Assembly (NCBI GenBank): GCA_040767605.1
Contig: JAXGOI010000001.1
Span: 1,240,001 to 1,304,000, forward strand
Length of the DNA: 64,000 nt
Source: JAXGOI01 sp040767605
Lineage (GTDB): Bacteria; Bacillota; Dehalobacteriia; UBA4068
Direction: 5' to 3'
The notes below the pieces were generated by a model. The model was given only the letters and a program-made list of their open reading frames with translations. It was not told the origin of the DNA and did no database searches. Positions within the stretch are counted from its first letter, which is position 1, and each line of letters starts with the position of its first letter. Position numbers and translations under genes: made by a program. This document shows positions 1-8,320 of the stretch, in pieces.

Positions 1-49
1 TTCCGCCGAGAATGTCCGTAAAAATGCGGGCGAAAAGGAGGTAAGTTTA

Positions 50-358
50 ATGGCTAAACAAAAAATTCGCATCAGGCTCAAAGCATTCGACCACAAATTG
101 CTGGATCAATCTGCCGGTAAAATAGTGGAAACCGCTAAAAGAACAGGCGCATCGGTATCGGGGCCTATTCCCCTGCCAACCGAAAAAAATATTTATACCA
201 TTTTGCGCTCCCCACATGTTAATAAAGATTCCCGGGAGCAATTTGAAATGAGAACTCACAAGCGCCTTATTGATATCGTCGAGCCCACTTCCAAAACAAT
301 GGATTCTTTGATGCGTTTGGAATTGCCGGCCGGTGTCGATATTGAAATTAAACTTTAG
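50..358 (+). CDS. rpsJ: 30S ribosomal protein S10
   Basis: Small-subunit protein S10 (102 aa, normal length), which sits in the 30S head; in some bacteria it also acts in transcription antitermination with NusB. The protein is recognised by its N-terminal core (QKIRIRLKAFDH) and the GPIPLPT loop. The ATG is preceded by a strong Shine-Dalgarno AAGGAGG at 35-41. It is the first gene of the S10 operon; only 49 bases upstream are visible, so the operon promoter and any tuf/fus neighbours lie outside the window. A terminator-like hairpin separates it from rplC. Confidence 0.98.
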   Translation: MAKQKIRIRLKAFDHKLLDQSAGKIVETAKRTGASVSGPIPLPTEKNIYTILRSPHVNKDSREQFEMRTHKRLIDIVEPTSKTMDSLMRLELPAGVDIEIKL

Positions 359-396
359 GCGTTTGTCTAAATAATTGCTTTGTAAGTTTTTATAAG

Positions 397-420
397 GCAC
401 ACCCGGAGGCGTGTGCTTTT
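397..420 (+). terminator. Terminator-like hairpin between rpsJ and rplC
   Basis: GCACAC (397-402) pairs with GTGTGC (411-416) around an 8-nt loop and is followed by TTTTG. The stem is short and the U-run is only four, so it may be a partial terminator, an attenuator or a processing site inside the S10 operon. Confidence 0.5.
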
Positions 421-499
421 GACTGAGTTTTCCTCAAAGATTATCTGCCTGCGGTTTTAGCCCAGGGCGGGTAAGAGAAATGAAACGGAGGTGCTAATT

Positions 500-1129
500 A
501 TGCCGAAAGCAATTCTCGGCAAAAAGCTGGGTATGACTCAAGTATTCAGCCCGGAAGGCAAGATTATTCCGGTTACCGTTATCGCTGCCGGTCCATGTAT
601 GGTAGCACAGATTAAAACCAAGGATAATGACGGCTATGAGGCGGTGCAAATCGCTTATGACCCCCTTAAGCCTGTTAATATTAATAAATCTGCCGCAGGC
701 CATGCAAAAAAAGCCGCTATTGCCCCTTGCCGCTTCCTAAGAGAGATAAAAGTCGCTAATTTAGACGATTATAAATTAGGGCAGGAAATTAAAGCGGATA
801 TCTTTGCCGCCGGTGATAAAATCGATGTGGCAGGGGTTTCCAAGGGTAAAGGCTTTGCCGGAACCATTAAAAGATGGAATGATAGAAGAGGCCCTATGAG
901 CCACGGCTCTAAAAGCCATCGCCGCCCCGGCACAACAGGGGCAAAAGGCCCTGCCCGGGTATTTAAGGGTAAACATTCCCCCGGCCATTTGGGGAGTGAA
1001 AGAGTAACCGTTCAAAATCTTGAAATTGTTAAAGTAGACTCGGAGCGTGATCTTATTCTTGTTAAAGGCGCTGTGCCCGGCCCTAAACGGAGTATGGTTA
1101 TATTGCAAAGCTCCGTTAAGTCTGTCTAG
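500..1129 (+). CDS. rplC: 50S ribosomal protein L3
   Basis: Large-subunit protein L3 (209 aa), an early assembly protein that reaches towards the peptidyl transferase centre. It begins with the L3 N-terminus (AILGKKLGMTQVF) and carries the conserved central region KGKGFAGTIKRW followed by GPMSHGSKSHRRPG. An in-frame GTG at 491 exists, but it overlaps the Shine-Dalgarno GGAGGT at 487-492; the ATG at 500 is correctly spaced and gives the canonical MPKAILG start. It is followed by rplD 22 nt downstream. The 141-nt gap to rpsJ is unusually large for this operon. Confidence 0.97.
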   Translation: MPKAILGKKLGMTQVFSPEGKIIPVTVIAAGPCMVAQIKTKDNDGYEAVQIAYDPLKPVNINKSAAGHAKKAAIAPCRFLREIKVANLDDYKLGQEIKADIFAAGDKIDVAGVSKGKGFAGTIKRWNDRRGPMSHGSKSHRRPGTTGAKGPARVFKGKHSPGHLGSERVTVQNLEIVKVDSERDLILVKGAVPGPKRSMVILQSSVKSV

Positions 1130-1151
1130 TATTTAGGAAAGGAGGGCAAAT

Positions 1152-1772
1152 ATGACTAATCTAGCAATCTTAAACAGAGAAGGCGCTTCCGTTGGGGAAG
1201 TTGAACTTAATGAAATTATTTTTAACGGGCCTATTAATGTCCCGGTTATGCATCAGGCGGTCAGGCTTTATCTGGCCTCTCAGCGCCGGGGTACCCATGG
1301 GGTTAAAACCCGGGCCATGGTATCTGGCGGCGGCAAAAAGCCCTGGCGCCAAAAAGGCACCGGGCGGGCCAGAGTAGGCTCTTCCAGAAACCCGGTATGG
1401 CGCGGCGGCGGTGTTGCCTTCGGGCCTCAAACCCGCTCCCATTCCTTTGTCATGCCCCGCAAAATGCGCCGCCTGGCATTATTATCCTCCCTTTCTCAAA
1501 AGGCTCAGGAGGGGAATATCGTGGTTATTGATGAGCTGACTTTTGAAGCACCAAAAACAAAAGAAATGTTCAGGGTTTTGGCTAACCTTAAGGCCTCAAA
1601 TGCCCTTTTAGTGCTTGAGGATGAAAACTCTAACGCCCGTCTTTCCGCGGGGAATATTCCCGGCGTTTCGGCGGTAGGAGCCGATGGGGTAAATACCTAT
1701 AATGTTTTGCTTCATGATAAACTTGTGCTGACTAAAGAAGCCCTGGCTTCCCTTGAGGAGGTGCTGGTATAA
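1152..1772 (+). CDS. rplD: 50S ribosomal protein L4
   Basis: L4 (206 aa), a large-subunit protein lining the exit tunnel. In some bacteria it represses its own S10 operon; whether it does so here is unknown. Diagnostic sequence is the internal loop KTRAMVSGGGKKPWRQKGTG followed by GRARVGS. A strong Shine-Dalgarno AAAGGAGG lies just before the ATG. Its TAA stop shares one base with the ATG of rplW (TAATG), so the two are probably translationally coupled. Confidence 0.98.
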   Translation: MTNLAILNREGASVGEVELNEIIFNGPINVPVMHQAVRLYLASQRRGTHGVKTRAMVSGGGKKPWRQKGTGRARVGSSRNPVWRGGGVAFGPQTRSHSFVMPRKMRRLALLSSLSQKAQEGNIVVIDELTFEAPKTKEMFRVLANLKASNALLVLEDENSNARLSAGNIPGVSAVGADGVNTYNVLLHDKLVLTKEALASLEEVLV

Positions 1773-2059
1773 TGCGTAATCTTCATGATGTTTTAGTTAA
1801 GCCCCTTGTTTCGGAAAAATCCGTTATCTTAATGGAAGATAATAAATATTCATTCCAGGTAGCAAAAGAAGCAAATAAAATCGAGATTAAGCGGGCTGTG
1901 GAAGAAATCTTTAAAGTTAAAGTTTTAAATGTAACAACCCGCACCATAAAGGGTAAGCTTAAAAGAATGGGCAAATATCAAGGTAGGCGCCCCGATACCA
2001 AAAGAGCTATTGTGACCCTGAAAGACGGAGATAAAATCGAAGTCTTCACCGGCATGTAG
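1772..2059 (+). CDS. rplW: 50S ribosomal protein L23
   Basis: L23 (95 aa), located at the peptide exit tunnel and the docking site for trigger factor and SRP. Family features are the start motif DVLVKPLVSEKS and the basic loop GKLKRMGKYQGRRPDTKRA. The ribosome binding site GAGGAGGTG is inside the end of rplD and the start codon overlaps the rplD stop by one base, so coupling is likely. Confidence 0.97.
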   Translation: MRNLHDVLVKPLVSEKSVILMEDNKYSFQVAKEANKIEIKRAVEEIFKVKVLNVTTRTIKGKLKRMGKYQGRRPDTKRAIVTLKDGDKIEVFTGM

Positions 2060-2087
2060 CAGCTAGGTTAAAGGAGGAAAGTAAACT

Positions 2088-2915
2088 ATGGGGATTAAAA
2101 AATACAAACCCACTTCTCCGGGGCGCAGGCAGATGACTGTTTCCACCTTTGAGGAAATTACCGCTGCCCGCCCAGAGAAATCCTTATTAAAGCCTTTAAA
2201 AAGACAAGGCGGCCGCAATAATCAGGGCCGTACCACAACCCGCCATCAGGGCGGCGGCCATAAAAGAATGTACAGGGTTATTGATTTTAAACGGAATAAA
2301 GACGGAGTACCCGCTAAGGTAGCAAGTATTCAGTATGACCCTAACCGTACCGCAAATATCGCTTTATTAAATTATGCCGACGGCGAAAAACGCTATATTT
2401 TAGCCACCCACGGCATGAAAGTCGGGGATGCGATTGTTTCAGGCAGCGGCTCGGATATTAAATCCGGCAATGCTTTAGTTTTATCTGAAATACCCGTGGG
2501 TACCATTGTCCATAATATCGAGCTTCAACCGGGCCGGGGCGGCCAAATAGCCCGTTCTGCCGGTTCCTCTGTACAGCTTATGGCTAAAGAAGGCAAATAT
2601 GTTACCCTGCGTCTCCCCTCCGGGGAAATGCGGATGATTTTAGCAAGCTGCCGGGCCACTATCGGCCAGGTAGGGAATATTGATCAGGAAAATATCAAAA
2701 TCGGTAAAGCAGGCCGAAACCGCTGGCTGGGCATTCGCCCCGGCAACCGCGGCGTTGTTATGAACCCCTGTGATCACCCCCATGGCGGCGGTGAGGGCCG
2801 CAGCCCTGTTGGGCGCAATCCCGTTACTCCCTGGGGCAAGCCTGCCTTGGGTGCTAAAACCAGAAAGAAAAACAAAGCATCCAGCCGCCTTATTATTAAA
2901 AGGCGCACCAAGTAA
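2088..2915 (+). CDS. rplB: 50S ribosomal protein L2
   Basis: L2 (275 aa), a highly conserved protein needed for subunit association and peptidyl transferase centre assembly. Seen directly are KYKPTSPGRRQMTV at the N-terminus, NNQGRTTTRHQGGGHKR in the RNA-binding region, and the C-terminal signature MNPCDHPHGGGEGRSP. Length is normal. The Shine-Dalgarno AAAGGAGG lies about 10 nt before the ATG. Member of the S10 operon between rplW and rpsS. Confidence 0.98.
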   Translation: MGIKKYKPTSPGRRQMTVSTFEEITAARPEKSLLKPLKRQGGRNNQGRTTTRHQGGGHKRMYRVIDFKRNKDGVPAKVASIQYDPNRTANIALLNYADGEKRYILATHGMKVGDAIVSGSGSDIKSGNALVLSEIPVGTIVHNIELQPGRGGQIARSAGSSVQLMAKEGKYVTLRLPSGEMRMILASCRATIGQVGNIDQENIKIGKAGRNRWLGIRPGNRGVVMNPCDHPHGGGEGRSPVGRNPVTPWGKPALGAKTRKKNKASSRLIIKRRTK

Positions 2916-2972
2916 ATCCCGGGCCGCATAAGGCGGATATAATTAATGTTTTTGAAGGGAGGCTAAGACTGC

Positions 2973-3257
2973 ATGACCAGATCATTAAAAAAGGGACCGT
3001 TTTGTGAGGAAAGGCTGCTTTCCCGTATTGAAAAAATGAATGACTCCGGCGATAAAAAGGTTGTAAAAACCTGGTCCAGGGGTTCTACAATATTTCCGCA
3101 AATGATTGGGCACACAATTGCCGTTCATGACGGCAGAAAGCATGTTCCCATCTATATTACAGAAGATATGGTGGGCCATAAACTAGGTGAGTTTGCTCCC
3201 ACCCGTATGTTTAGGGGTCATGGTAATCATACTGAGAGATCCACAGCCCTTAAATAA
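2973..3257 (+). CDS. rpsS: 30S ribosomal protein S19
   Basis: S19 (94 aa) in the head of the 30S subunit, near S13 and the A-site finger. The N-terminus MTRSLKKGPF and the C-terminal block GHKLGEFAPTRMFRGHG are diagnostic. A Shine-Dalgarno GGGAGG precedes the ATG. Gene order rplB-rpsS-rplV is standard for the S10 operon. Confidence 0.98.
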   Translation: MTRSLKKGPFCEERLLSRIEKMNDSGDKKVVKTWSRGSTIFPQMIGHTIAVHDGRKHVPIYITEDMVGHKLGEFAPTRMFRGHGNHTERSTALK

Positions 3258-3286
3258 CGGCAAAGCTTGAGAGAGGAGGAAGTATT

Positions 3287-3628
3287 TTGGAAGCAAAAGC
3301 TGTAGCAAAATATATCCGCATCTCCCCGCGAAAAGCTCGTCTGGTAATAGACCTTATTCGGGGGAAAAATGCGGTTCAGGCAGAAGCCATTCTTAAATTT
3401 ACCCCTAACCGGGGTGCGGAATCCATAGCCAAGGTTCTCCATTCGGCAATTGCCAATGCGGAAAATAATTTGAACCTTAATAAAGAGGATTTAATTATAA
3501 CACAAGCCTTTGTGGATGAAGGCCCCAGCCTTAAACGGTTTAAGCCCAGAGCCATGGGGCGTGCTGATAGAATGGTTCATCGTACCAGTCACATCACCGT
3601 GGCAGTAGGTAACAGGGAGGAGGTTTAA
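3287..3628 (+). CDS. rplV: 50S ribosomal protein L22
   Basis: L22 (113 aa), whose beta hairpin lines the exit tunnel. Recognised by RISPRKARLVIDLIRGK near the N-terminus and the C-terminal KRFKPRAMGRADRM region. The start is TTG at 3287, chosen because GAGGAGGA sits at the correct distance upstream and the encoded EAKAVAKYIR is the usual L22 beginning. Two bases separate its stop from the rpsC GTG. Confidence 0.97.
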   Translation: MEAKAVAKYIRISPRKARLVIDLIRGKNAVQAEAILKFTPNRGAESIAKVLHSAIANAENNLNLNKEDLIITQAFVDEGPSLKRFKPRAMGRADRMVHRTSHITVAVGNREEV

Positions 3629-3630
3629 GA

Positions 3631-4308
3631 GTGGGTCAAAAAGTCAATCCTAAGGGTTTAAGAGTAGGAGTTATTCGCGATTGGGATTCCCGTTGGTTTG
3701 CCAATAATAAGGAATTTAAAGAATTACTCCATGAGGATTATAAAATCCGTAAATATATCAAAGAAAAACTCTATGCTTCCGGGGTTTCTAAAATTGAAAC
3801 CGAAAGGGCGGCCAAAAAAGTCCAGATTAATATCTTTACCGCAAAACCCGGTATTGTTATTGGCAGAGGCGGCCAGGAAGTAGAAAACTTAAAAAAACAG
3901 CTGGAAAAAATGACGGGCAAAAGCGTTTCCGTAAATATTACGGAAGTTAAGCGCCCCGAATTAGATGCCCAGCTGGTGGCGGAAAATGTTGCCGCCTCTT
4001 TAGAAAAACGCATAGCCTTTCGCCGGGCTATGAAGCAAACCGTTACCAGAACCAGAAGAATGGGCGGGGAAGGGATAAAAATCATGTGCTCCGGCCGTTT
4101 AGGCGGCGCGGAAATAGCCCGTACCGAATGGTATGCCGAGGGCAAAGTGCCCCTTCATACTTTGCGGGCCGATATTGATTACGGTTTTGCCGAAGCCAAT
4201 ACCGCTTATGGGAAAATAGGCGTAAAGGTTTGGATTTATAAAGGCGAAGTTCTGCCTCAAAAGGCGGCTGCGCCTGTGGAAATTAAAGCTGTGGAGGAGG
4301 GCGAGTAA
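3631..4308 (+). CDS. rpsC: 30S ribosomal protein S3
   Basis: S3 (225 aa), a head protein at the mRNA entry site. The start GQKVNPKGLRVGVIRDWDS, the KH-domain motif PGIVIGRGGQEVENLKK and the C-terminal MGGEGIKIMCSGRLGGAEIA are typical. The start codon is GTG with GGAGGAGG upstream at the end of rplV. The acidic tail EIKAVEEGE is a common lineage-variable extension. Only one base separates it from rplP. Confidence 0.98.
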   Translation: MGQKVNPKGLRVGVIRDWDSRWFANNKEFKELLHEDYKIRKYIKEKLYASGVSKIETERAAKKVQINIFTAKPGIVIGRGGQEVENLKKQLEKMTGKSVSVNITEVKRPELDAQLVAENVAASLEKRIAFRRAMKQTVTRTRRMGGEGIKIMCSGRLGGAEIARTEWYAEGKVPLHTLRADIDYGFAEANTAYGKIGVKVWIYKGEVLPQKAAAPVEIKAVEEGE

Positions 4309-4309
4309 G

Positions 4310-4744
4310 ATGTTAATGCCTAAAAGAGTTAAATTTCGCCGCCAACACCGCGGACGGATGAAAGGCATTGCCACCAAGGGCAATAAGGTAGATTATGGCC
4401 AGTTTGGCTTGCAGGCTCAGGAATGCGGCTGGATTACCAGCCGGCAGATTGAGGCGGCCCGTATTGCGATGACTCGTTATATTAAGCGCGGCGGCCAGGT
4501 TTGGATTAAAATATTCCCCCATAAGCCTGTAACGCAAAAACCTGCCGAAACCCGTATGGGTAGCGGTAAGGGCGCCCCTGAGTTTTGGGTAGCAGTAGTT
4601 AAGCCCGGCCGGATTATGTTTGAAATTGCCGGGGTTCCCGAGGGATTAGCAAAAGAAGCTATGCGGCTGGCCCAGCATAAACTGCCTATAAAAACTAAAT
4701 TTGTTAAACGTAATGAAATGGGTGGTGAAGCAAATGAAGGCTAA
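4310..4744 (+). CDS. rplP: 50S ribosomal protein L16
   Basis: L16 (144 aa), a large-subunit protein near the A-site tRNA elbow. It begins MLMPKRVKFRRQHRGRMKG, as in most bacteria, which supports the first ATG at 4310 over the second at 4316. Other family features are AARIAMTRYIKRGG and ETRMGSGKGAPEFWVAVVKPG. The 3' end overlaps the start of rpmC by 11 bases. Confidence 0.98.
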   Translation: MLMPKRVKFRRQHRGRMKGIATKGNKVDYGQFGLQAQECGWITSRQIEAARIAMTRYIKRGGQVWIKIFPHKPVTQKPAETRMGSGKGAPEFWVAVVKPGRIMFEIAGVPEGLAKEAMRLAQHKLPIKTKFVKRNEMGGEANEG

Positions 4745-4934
4745 GGCAATTCGTGACCTCACCTATGAGGAATTATTAAAAAAAGAAAGCGATTTAAGAG
4801 CGGAGCTCTTCAACCTTCGTTTTCGTTTGGCAACCGGGCAAATGGATAATCCCATGGCTATTAATGCCGTAAAAAAAGATATAGCTAGAGTAAAGACTAT
4901 TATCCGCCAAAGAGACCTGGAAGAGGCAAAATAG
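4734..4934 (+). CDS. rpmC: 50S ribosomal protein L29
   Basis: L29 (66 aa), a small helical protein at the exit tunnel next to L23. The sequence MKAKAIRDLTYEELLKKESD and the later ELFNLRFRLATGQ are typical. An in-frame ATG at 4701 would add 11 residues, but ATG 4734 gives the standard N-terminus and is preceded by GGTGGTG. It overlaps the end of rplP by 11 nt. Confidence 0.96.
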   Translation: MKAKAIRDLTYEELLKKESDLRAELFNLRFRLATGQMDNPMAINAVKKDIARVKTIIRQRDLEEAK

Positions 4935-4969
4935 CCTGGTCTTGCAAGAGGGAAAGGAGGAAGTATTAA

Positions 4970-5233
4970 GTGGTTGAAAGAAATTCCCGCAAATCCCGAA
5001 TCGGTATTGTGGTCAGCGATAAAATGGATAAAACCGTTGTTGTGAGAGTTGAAACCCGGGTGCGTCATCCCCTTTTGGGCAAAATTATCCGTACCGGTAA
5101 AAAATTCAAAGCTCATGATGAAGAAAACCAGGCTAAACAAGGGGATAAGGTTATGATTGCCGAAACCAGGCCCCTTTCCAAAGATAAGCGCTGGAGAGTA
5201 GTAGAAATTTTAGAAAAAGCCCAAATAGTCTAA
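4970..5233 (+). CDS. rpsQ: 30S ribosomal protein S17
   Basis: S17 (87 aa), an OB-fold primary 16S rRNA-binding protein. Recognised by RIGIVVSDKMDKTVVVRVE and VMIAETRPLSKDKRWRVVEI. GTG start with a good Shine-Dalgarno AAAGGAGG upstream. It is the last gene of the classical S10 block; a 113-nt gap to rplN marks the old S10/spc boundary. Confidence 0.97.
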   Translation: MVERNSRKSRIGIVVSDKMDKTVVVRVETRVRHPLLGKIIRTGKKFKAHDEENQAKQGDKVMIAETRPLSKDKRWRVVEILEKAQIV

Positions 5234-5346
5234 AGGCTGCTAAATTGCCTTTATCGGCAAAAACTAAAGCCATAAAAGATTTAAGGGCATAAATAAACTC
5301 AAAGCATACAAAATATTTTGATTGATAATGAAAGGGGGCGGCTTTT

Positions 5347-5715
5347 GTGATTCAAGCCGAAACCAGACTTAAAGTAGGGGATAATACCGGCGCTAAAGAG
5401 CTTTTATGTATTAAAGTGCTGGGCGGCTCCCGTCGTAAATATGCGACTGTGGGTGATATTATCGTCTGCTCCGTTAAGGAAGCATCCCCCGGCGGCGTGG
5501 TGAAAAAAGGGGAATTAGTTAAGGCTGTGGTGGTACGCACCGTAAAAGAAATCCGTCGTCCCGACGGCTCTTATATCCGCTTCGACGAAAACTCCGGCGT
5601 TATCATCAACGATGCCGGCCAACCTAGAGGCACTCGTATATTTGGCCCGGTAGCCAGGGAATTGAGAGATAAAGACTTTATGAAAATCATTTCTCTTGCT
5701 CCTGAAGTGCTTTAA
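5347..5715 (+). CDS. rplN: 50S ribosomal protein L14
   Basis: L14 (122 aa), a subunit-interface protein. The start MIQAETRLKVGDNTGAKEL and the blocks CIKVLGGSRRKYA and RGTRIFGPVARELR are diagnostic. GTG start with AAAGGGGG upstream. The preceding 113-nt gap holds a weak hairpin (TTGCC 5245-5249 with GGCAA 5256-5260) but no convincing promoter was seen. Confidence 0.98.
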   Translation: MIQAETRLKVGDNTGAKELLCIKVLGGSRRKYATVGDIIVCSVKEASPGGVVKKGELVKAVVVRTVKEIRRPDGSYIRFDENSGVIINDAGQPRGTRIFGPVARELRDKDFMKIISLAPEVL

Positions 5716-5730
5716 GGCGGAGGTGACAAA

Positions 5731-6072
5731 ATGAATAAACCTGTTAAAGCTAAAAAAATTCATATTAAAAAAGGCGATACCGTTATGGTAATTGCCGGTA
5801 AAGATGCAGGGAAAAAGGGCAAGGTTCTTTCTGTGGAAACCAAAACAGGCAGAGTCTTTGTGGAAAAGGCCAATATGATAAGCCGCCACACTAAACCTAC
5901 CCAGGCTGCTCCCCAAGGCGGTATTATTAAAAAAGAAGCCGGAATGGACAGCTCCAATGTGATGATTTTCTGCAATCAATGCTCCAAGCCTGTGAGAATT
6001 GCCAAAGAGCAATTGGAAAACGGCAAAAGAGTTCGCAAATGTATAAAATGCGGAGAAGTATTTGATAAATAA
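5731..6072 (+). CDS. rplX: 50S ribosomal protein L24, four-cysteine form
   Basis: L24 (113 aa), an assembly initiator for the large subunit. The KOW motif lies in IHIKKGDTVMVIAGKDAGKK, and KPTQAAPQGGIIKKEA is conserved. The C-terminal part has two CxxC pairs (C81/C84 and C104/C107), consistent with the zinc-binding form of L24 found in many Bacillota. Strong Shine-Dalgarno GGCGGAGGTG upstream. Confidence 0.97.
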   Translation: MNKPVKAKKIHIKKGDTVMVIAGKDAGKKGKVLSVETKTGRVFVEKANMISRHTKPTQAAPQGGIIKKEAGMDSSNVMIFCNQCSKPVRIAKEQLENGKRVRKCIKCGEVFDK

Positions 6073-6093
6073 AGAGGGAAAGGAGGAAGCTTA

Positions 6094-6636
6094 ATGGCAC
6101 GCCTTAAAGAATTATACAATAATGAGATTCGCAATCAGCTCCAGGAAAAATTTAAATACACCAATGTTATGGAAATTCCCAAGCTGGAGAAGATTGTTAT
6201 CAATATGGGATTAGGCGAGGCAATTCAGAACCCTAAAGCTCTGGATGCCGCCGTAGCTGATATAACAGCTATAACCGGCCAAAAGCCCGTTATTACAAAG
6301 GCCAAAAAATCTATCGCCGCTTTTAAACTCCGGGATGGAATGTCCATCGGCTGCAAGGTAACCCTGCGCGGCGAGCGGATGTACGAATTTGCGGATAAGC
6401 TTATTTCTGCTTCAATCCCTCGGATTAGGGACTTTAAGGGTGTATCCGCCAAGGCTTTTGACGGCCGCGGCAATTATTCCCTGGGCCTTAAAGATCAATT
6501 AATCTTCCCGGAAATTGAGTATGATAAAATTGATAAACTTCGGGGTATGGAAGTGGCATTTGTTACTTCTGCCAAAACAGACGAAGAGTGCCGGGAGCTT
6601 TTACGGCTTATGGGCATGGCCTTCGCCGATAAATAG
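6094..6636 (+). CDS. rplE: 50S ribosomal protein L5
   Basis: L5 (180 aa), which binds 5S rRNA and contacts P-site tRNA. Conserved segments are KIVINMGLGEA, TGQKPVITKAKKSIAAFKLR and the C-terminal FPEIEYDKIDKLRGMEV. ATG preceded by AAAGGAGG. Standard position between rplX and rpsN. Confidence 0.98.
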   Translation: MARLKELYNNEIRNQLQEKFKYTNVMEIPKLEKIVINMGLGEAIQNPKALDAAVADITAITGQKPVITKAKKSIAAFKLRDGMSIGCKVTLRGERMYEFADKLISASIPRIRDFKGVSAKAFDGRGNYSLGLKDQLIFPEIEYDKIDKLRGMEVAFVTSAKTDEECRELLRLMGMAFADK

Positions 6637-6665
6637 CCGTTGTTTTAACAAGAGGAGGGAAATTC

Positions 6666-6851
6666 GTGGCTAAAACTTCGATGTTAATGAAACAAAAACG
6701 TACGCCAAAATTCAGCGTTAGAGGCTATAATCGGTGCAATATTTGCGGCCGCCCCCATGCCTATATGCGTAAATTTGGCATCTGCCGTATTTGTTTCCGC
6801 AATCTGGCCTACAAAGGAGAAATCCCCGGCATCACCAAGTCAAGTTGGTAG
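6666..6851 (+). CDS. rpsN: 30S ribosomal protein S14, zinc (type Z) form
   Basis: Short 61-aa S14 with the four zinc ligands C24, C27, C40 and C43 (CNICGR and CRICF). The short C+ form is the ancestral Gram-positive version; zinc-free longer paralogues are induced under zinc limitation in some relatives. GTG start with GAGGAGGG upstream. Located in the spc block between rplE and rpsH. Confidence 0.97.
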   Translation: MAKTSMLMKQKRTPKFSVRGYNRCNICGRPHAYMRKFGICRICFRNLAYKGEIPGITKSSW

Positions 6852-6881
6852 GCCGAGAATACGGAAGGAGGTTAAACTCAA

Positions 6882-7280
6882 ATGGTTGTTACTGACCCTA
6901 TCGCCGATTTCTTGACCAGAATCCGCAATGCTAATATGGTTATAATGGAAAAGGTAGAAATACCCGCCTCAAAAACTAAAGTGGCATTGGCAAATATTCT
7001 TAAAGAAGAAGGCTTTATAAAGGATGTTGAATATGTAGAAGACGGTAAACAAGGCATTATTCGTGTATATTTAAAATACGCTGCCAACCGTAAAAGAGTT
7101 ATTACCGGCTTAAAGCGGATATCCCGCCCCGGTTTGAGAGTTTATGCCAGAAAGGACGAACTTCCAAAAGTATTGGGGGGTCTGGGCATTGCTGTCGTAT
7201 CTACATCCTGTGGTTTAATGACAGATAAAAACGCGCGGAAACAGGGCTTAGGCGGAGAAATTCTCTGCTATGTCTGGTAA
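6882..7280 (+). CDS. rpsH: 30S ribosomal protein S8
   Basis: S8 (132 aa), a primary 16S rRNA-binding protein and the autoregulator of the spc operon in E. coli. Recognised by DPIADFLTRIRNAN near the start and by VVSTSCGLMTDKNARKQGLG with the terminal GEILCYVW. Start ATG at 6882, with AAGGAGG upstream. Confidence 0.98.
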   Translation: MVVTDPIADFLTRIRNANMVIMEKVEIPASKTKVALANILKEEGFIKDVEYVEDGKQGIIRVYLKYAANRKRVITGLKRISRPGLRVYARKDELPKVLGGLGIAVVSTSCGLMTDKNARKQGLGGEILCYVW

Positions 7281-7309
7281 TCCGCAAAGCCGCAATAGGA
7301 GGTGTAAAT

Positions 7310-7852
7310 ATGTCCCGAATAGGAAAAATGCCCATAACTGTTCCCCCAGGCGTGGAGGTTAATATAAACAACAGCCAGGTGGAGATAAAGGGGCCCAAGG
7401 GTGTATTAAAAAGAGAGTTTTCTCCGGAAATAGAAATCTCTTTGGATAACGGCGTAATCTCGATTACCCGCCCCAGCGATAACCCTAATCATCGTTCCTT
7501 ACATGGTCTTACCCGTTCTCTTTTAGCTAATATGGTATATGGCGTAACCACAGGTTTTGAGAAAAACCTTGAGGTTATCGGCGTAGGCTATAAAGTGGAA
7601 AAGAGCGGAGATAAGCTTATCTTAAATGTCGGTTATTCCCACCCGGTGGAAATGGATCCCGGCTCCGATTTAGAAGTTGTGGTTCCCGCCGCCAATAAGA
7701 TTACTGTTAAAGGAATCGATAAGGAAAAGGTCGGCGTTTTCGCCGCCAATATCCGGGCAGTCCGTCCTCCCGAGCCGTATAAGGGCAAGGGCATTAAGTA
7801 TGCAAATGAAACAATCAGGCGTAAAGCAGGCAAAGCAGGGGTTAAAAAATAG
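7310..7852 (+). CDS. rplF: 50S ribosomal protein L6
   Basis: L6 (180 aa), located near the sarcin-ricin loop and factor-binding site. Conserved features are SRIGKMPITVPPGVEV, LHGLTRSLLANMV and the C-terminal signature RPPEPYKGKGIKYANE. Ribosome binding site AGGAGGTG. An 88-nt gap with a weak hairpin precedes rplR. Confidence 0.98.
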   Translation: MSRIGKMPITVPPGVEVNINNSQVEIKGPKGVLKREFSPEIEISLDNGVISITRPSDNPNHRSLHGLTRSLLANMVYGVTTGFEKNLEVIGVGYKVEKSGDKLILNVGYSHPVEMDPGSDLEVVVPAANKITVKGIDKEKVGVFAANIRAVRPPEPYKGKGIKYANETIRRKAGKAGVKK

Positions 7853-7890
7853 CCTGCAAAAGCTTTAATCTTAGACAAAAGCTGAGTATA

Positions 7891-7923
7891 AAGCCGCAGG
7901 CTGTTAAAGGAATGACGCGGCTT
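7891..7923 (+). other. Inverted repeat between rplF and rplR
   Basis: AAGCCGC (7891-7897) can pair with GCGGCTT (7917-7923) across a 19-nt loop just before the rplR ribosome binding site. There is no U-run, so it is not a simple terminator. Function unknown; it may be incidental. Confidence 0.25.
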
Positions 7924-7940
7924 CGGAAGGAAGTGAATTT

Positions 7941-8303
7941 ATGTTTAAGAGGATAGACCGTAAGGCTATCAGAGCCAAAAAGCATTATCGCATCCGTAAA
8001 AATATAAGCGGTACGGCCCAATGCCCCCGTTTAGCGGTATACCGCAGCATTAAGCATATTTATGCTCAATTAATTGATGATGTCGGCGGGGTTACTTTGG
8101 CGGCGGCCTCCACTTTGGATGCCTCCCTTAAGGGTGTTAACGGCGGCAATAAGGAAGCGGCCAAAAAAACCGGTTTGCTTTTGGCGGAAAATGCCAAGGC
8201 TAAAGGTATTTCCCAGGTAATATTTGACCGCGGTGGTCTTAAATATCATGGCAGAATCGCCGCTTTAGCCGATGGCGCTAGAGAAGGCGGCCTGGACTTT
8301 TAG
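7941..8303 (+). CDS. rplR: 50S ribosomal protein L18
   Basis: L18 (120 aa), which binds 5S rRNA with L5. Family features are AIRAKKHYRIRKNISGTAQ, PRLAVYRSIKHIYAQLID and the C-terminal FDRGGLKYHGRIAALADGAR. ATG start preceded by GGAAGGAAGTG. Followed by rpsE after 17 nt. Confidence 0.97.
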   Translation: MFKRIDRKAIRAKKHYRIRKNISGTAQCPRLAVYRSIKHIYAQLIDDVGGVTLAAASTLDASLKGVNGGNKEAAKKTGLLLAENAKAKGISQVIFDRGGLKYHGRIAALADGAREGGLDF

Positions 8304-8320
8304 GCGAAGGAGGGTAATAG

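Noticed and set aside
5515..6012. 165-aa minus-strand frame across rplN-rplX
   Set aside because: It spans two real ribosomal genes on the other strand and has no start signal.
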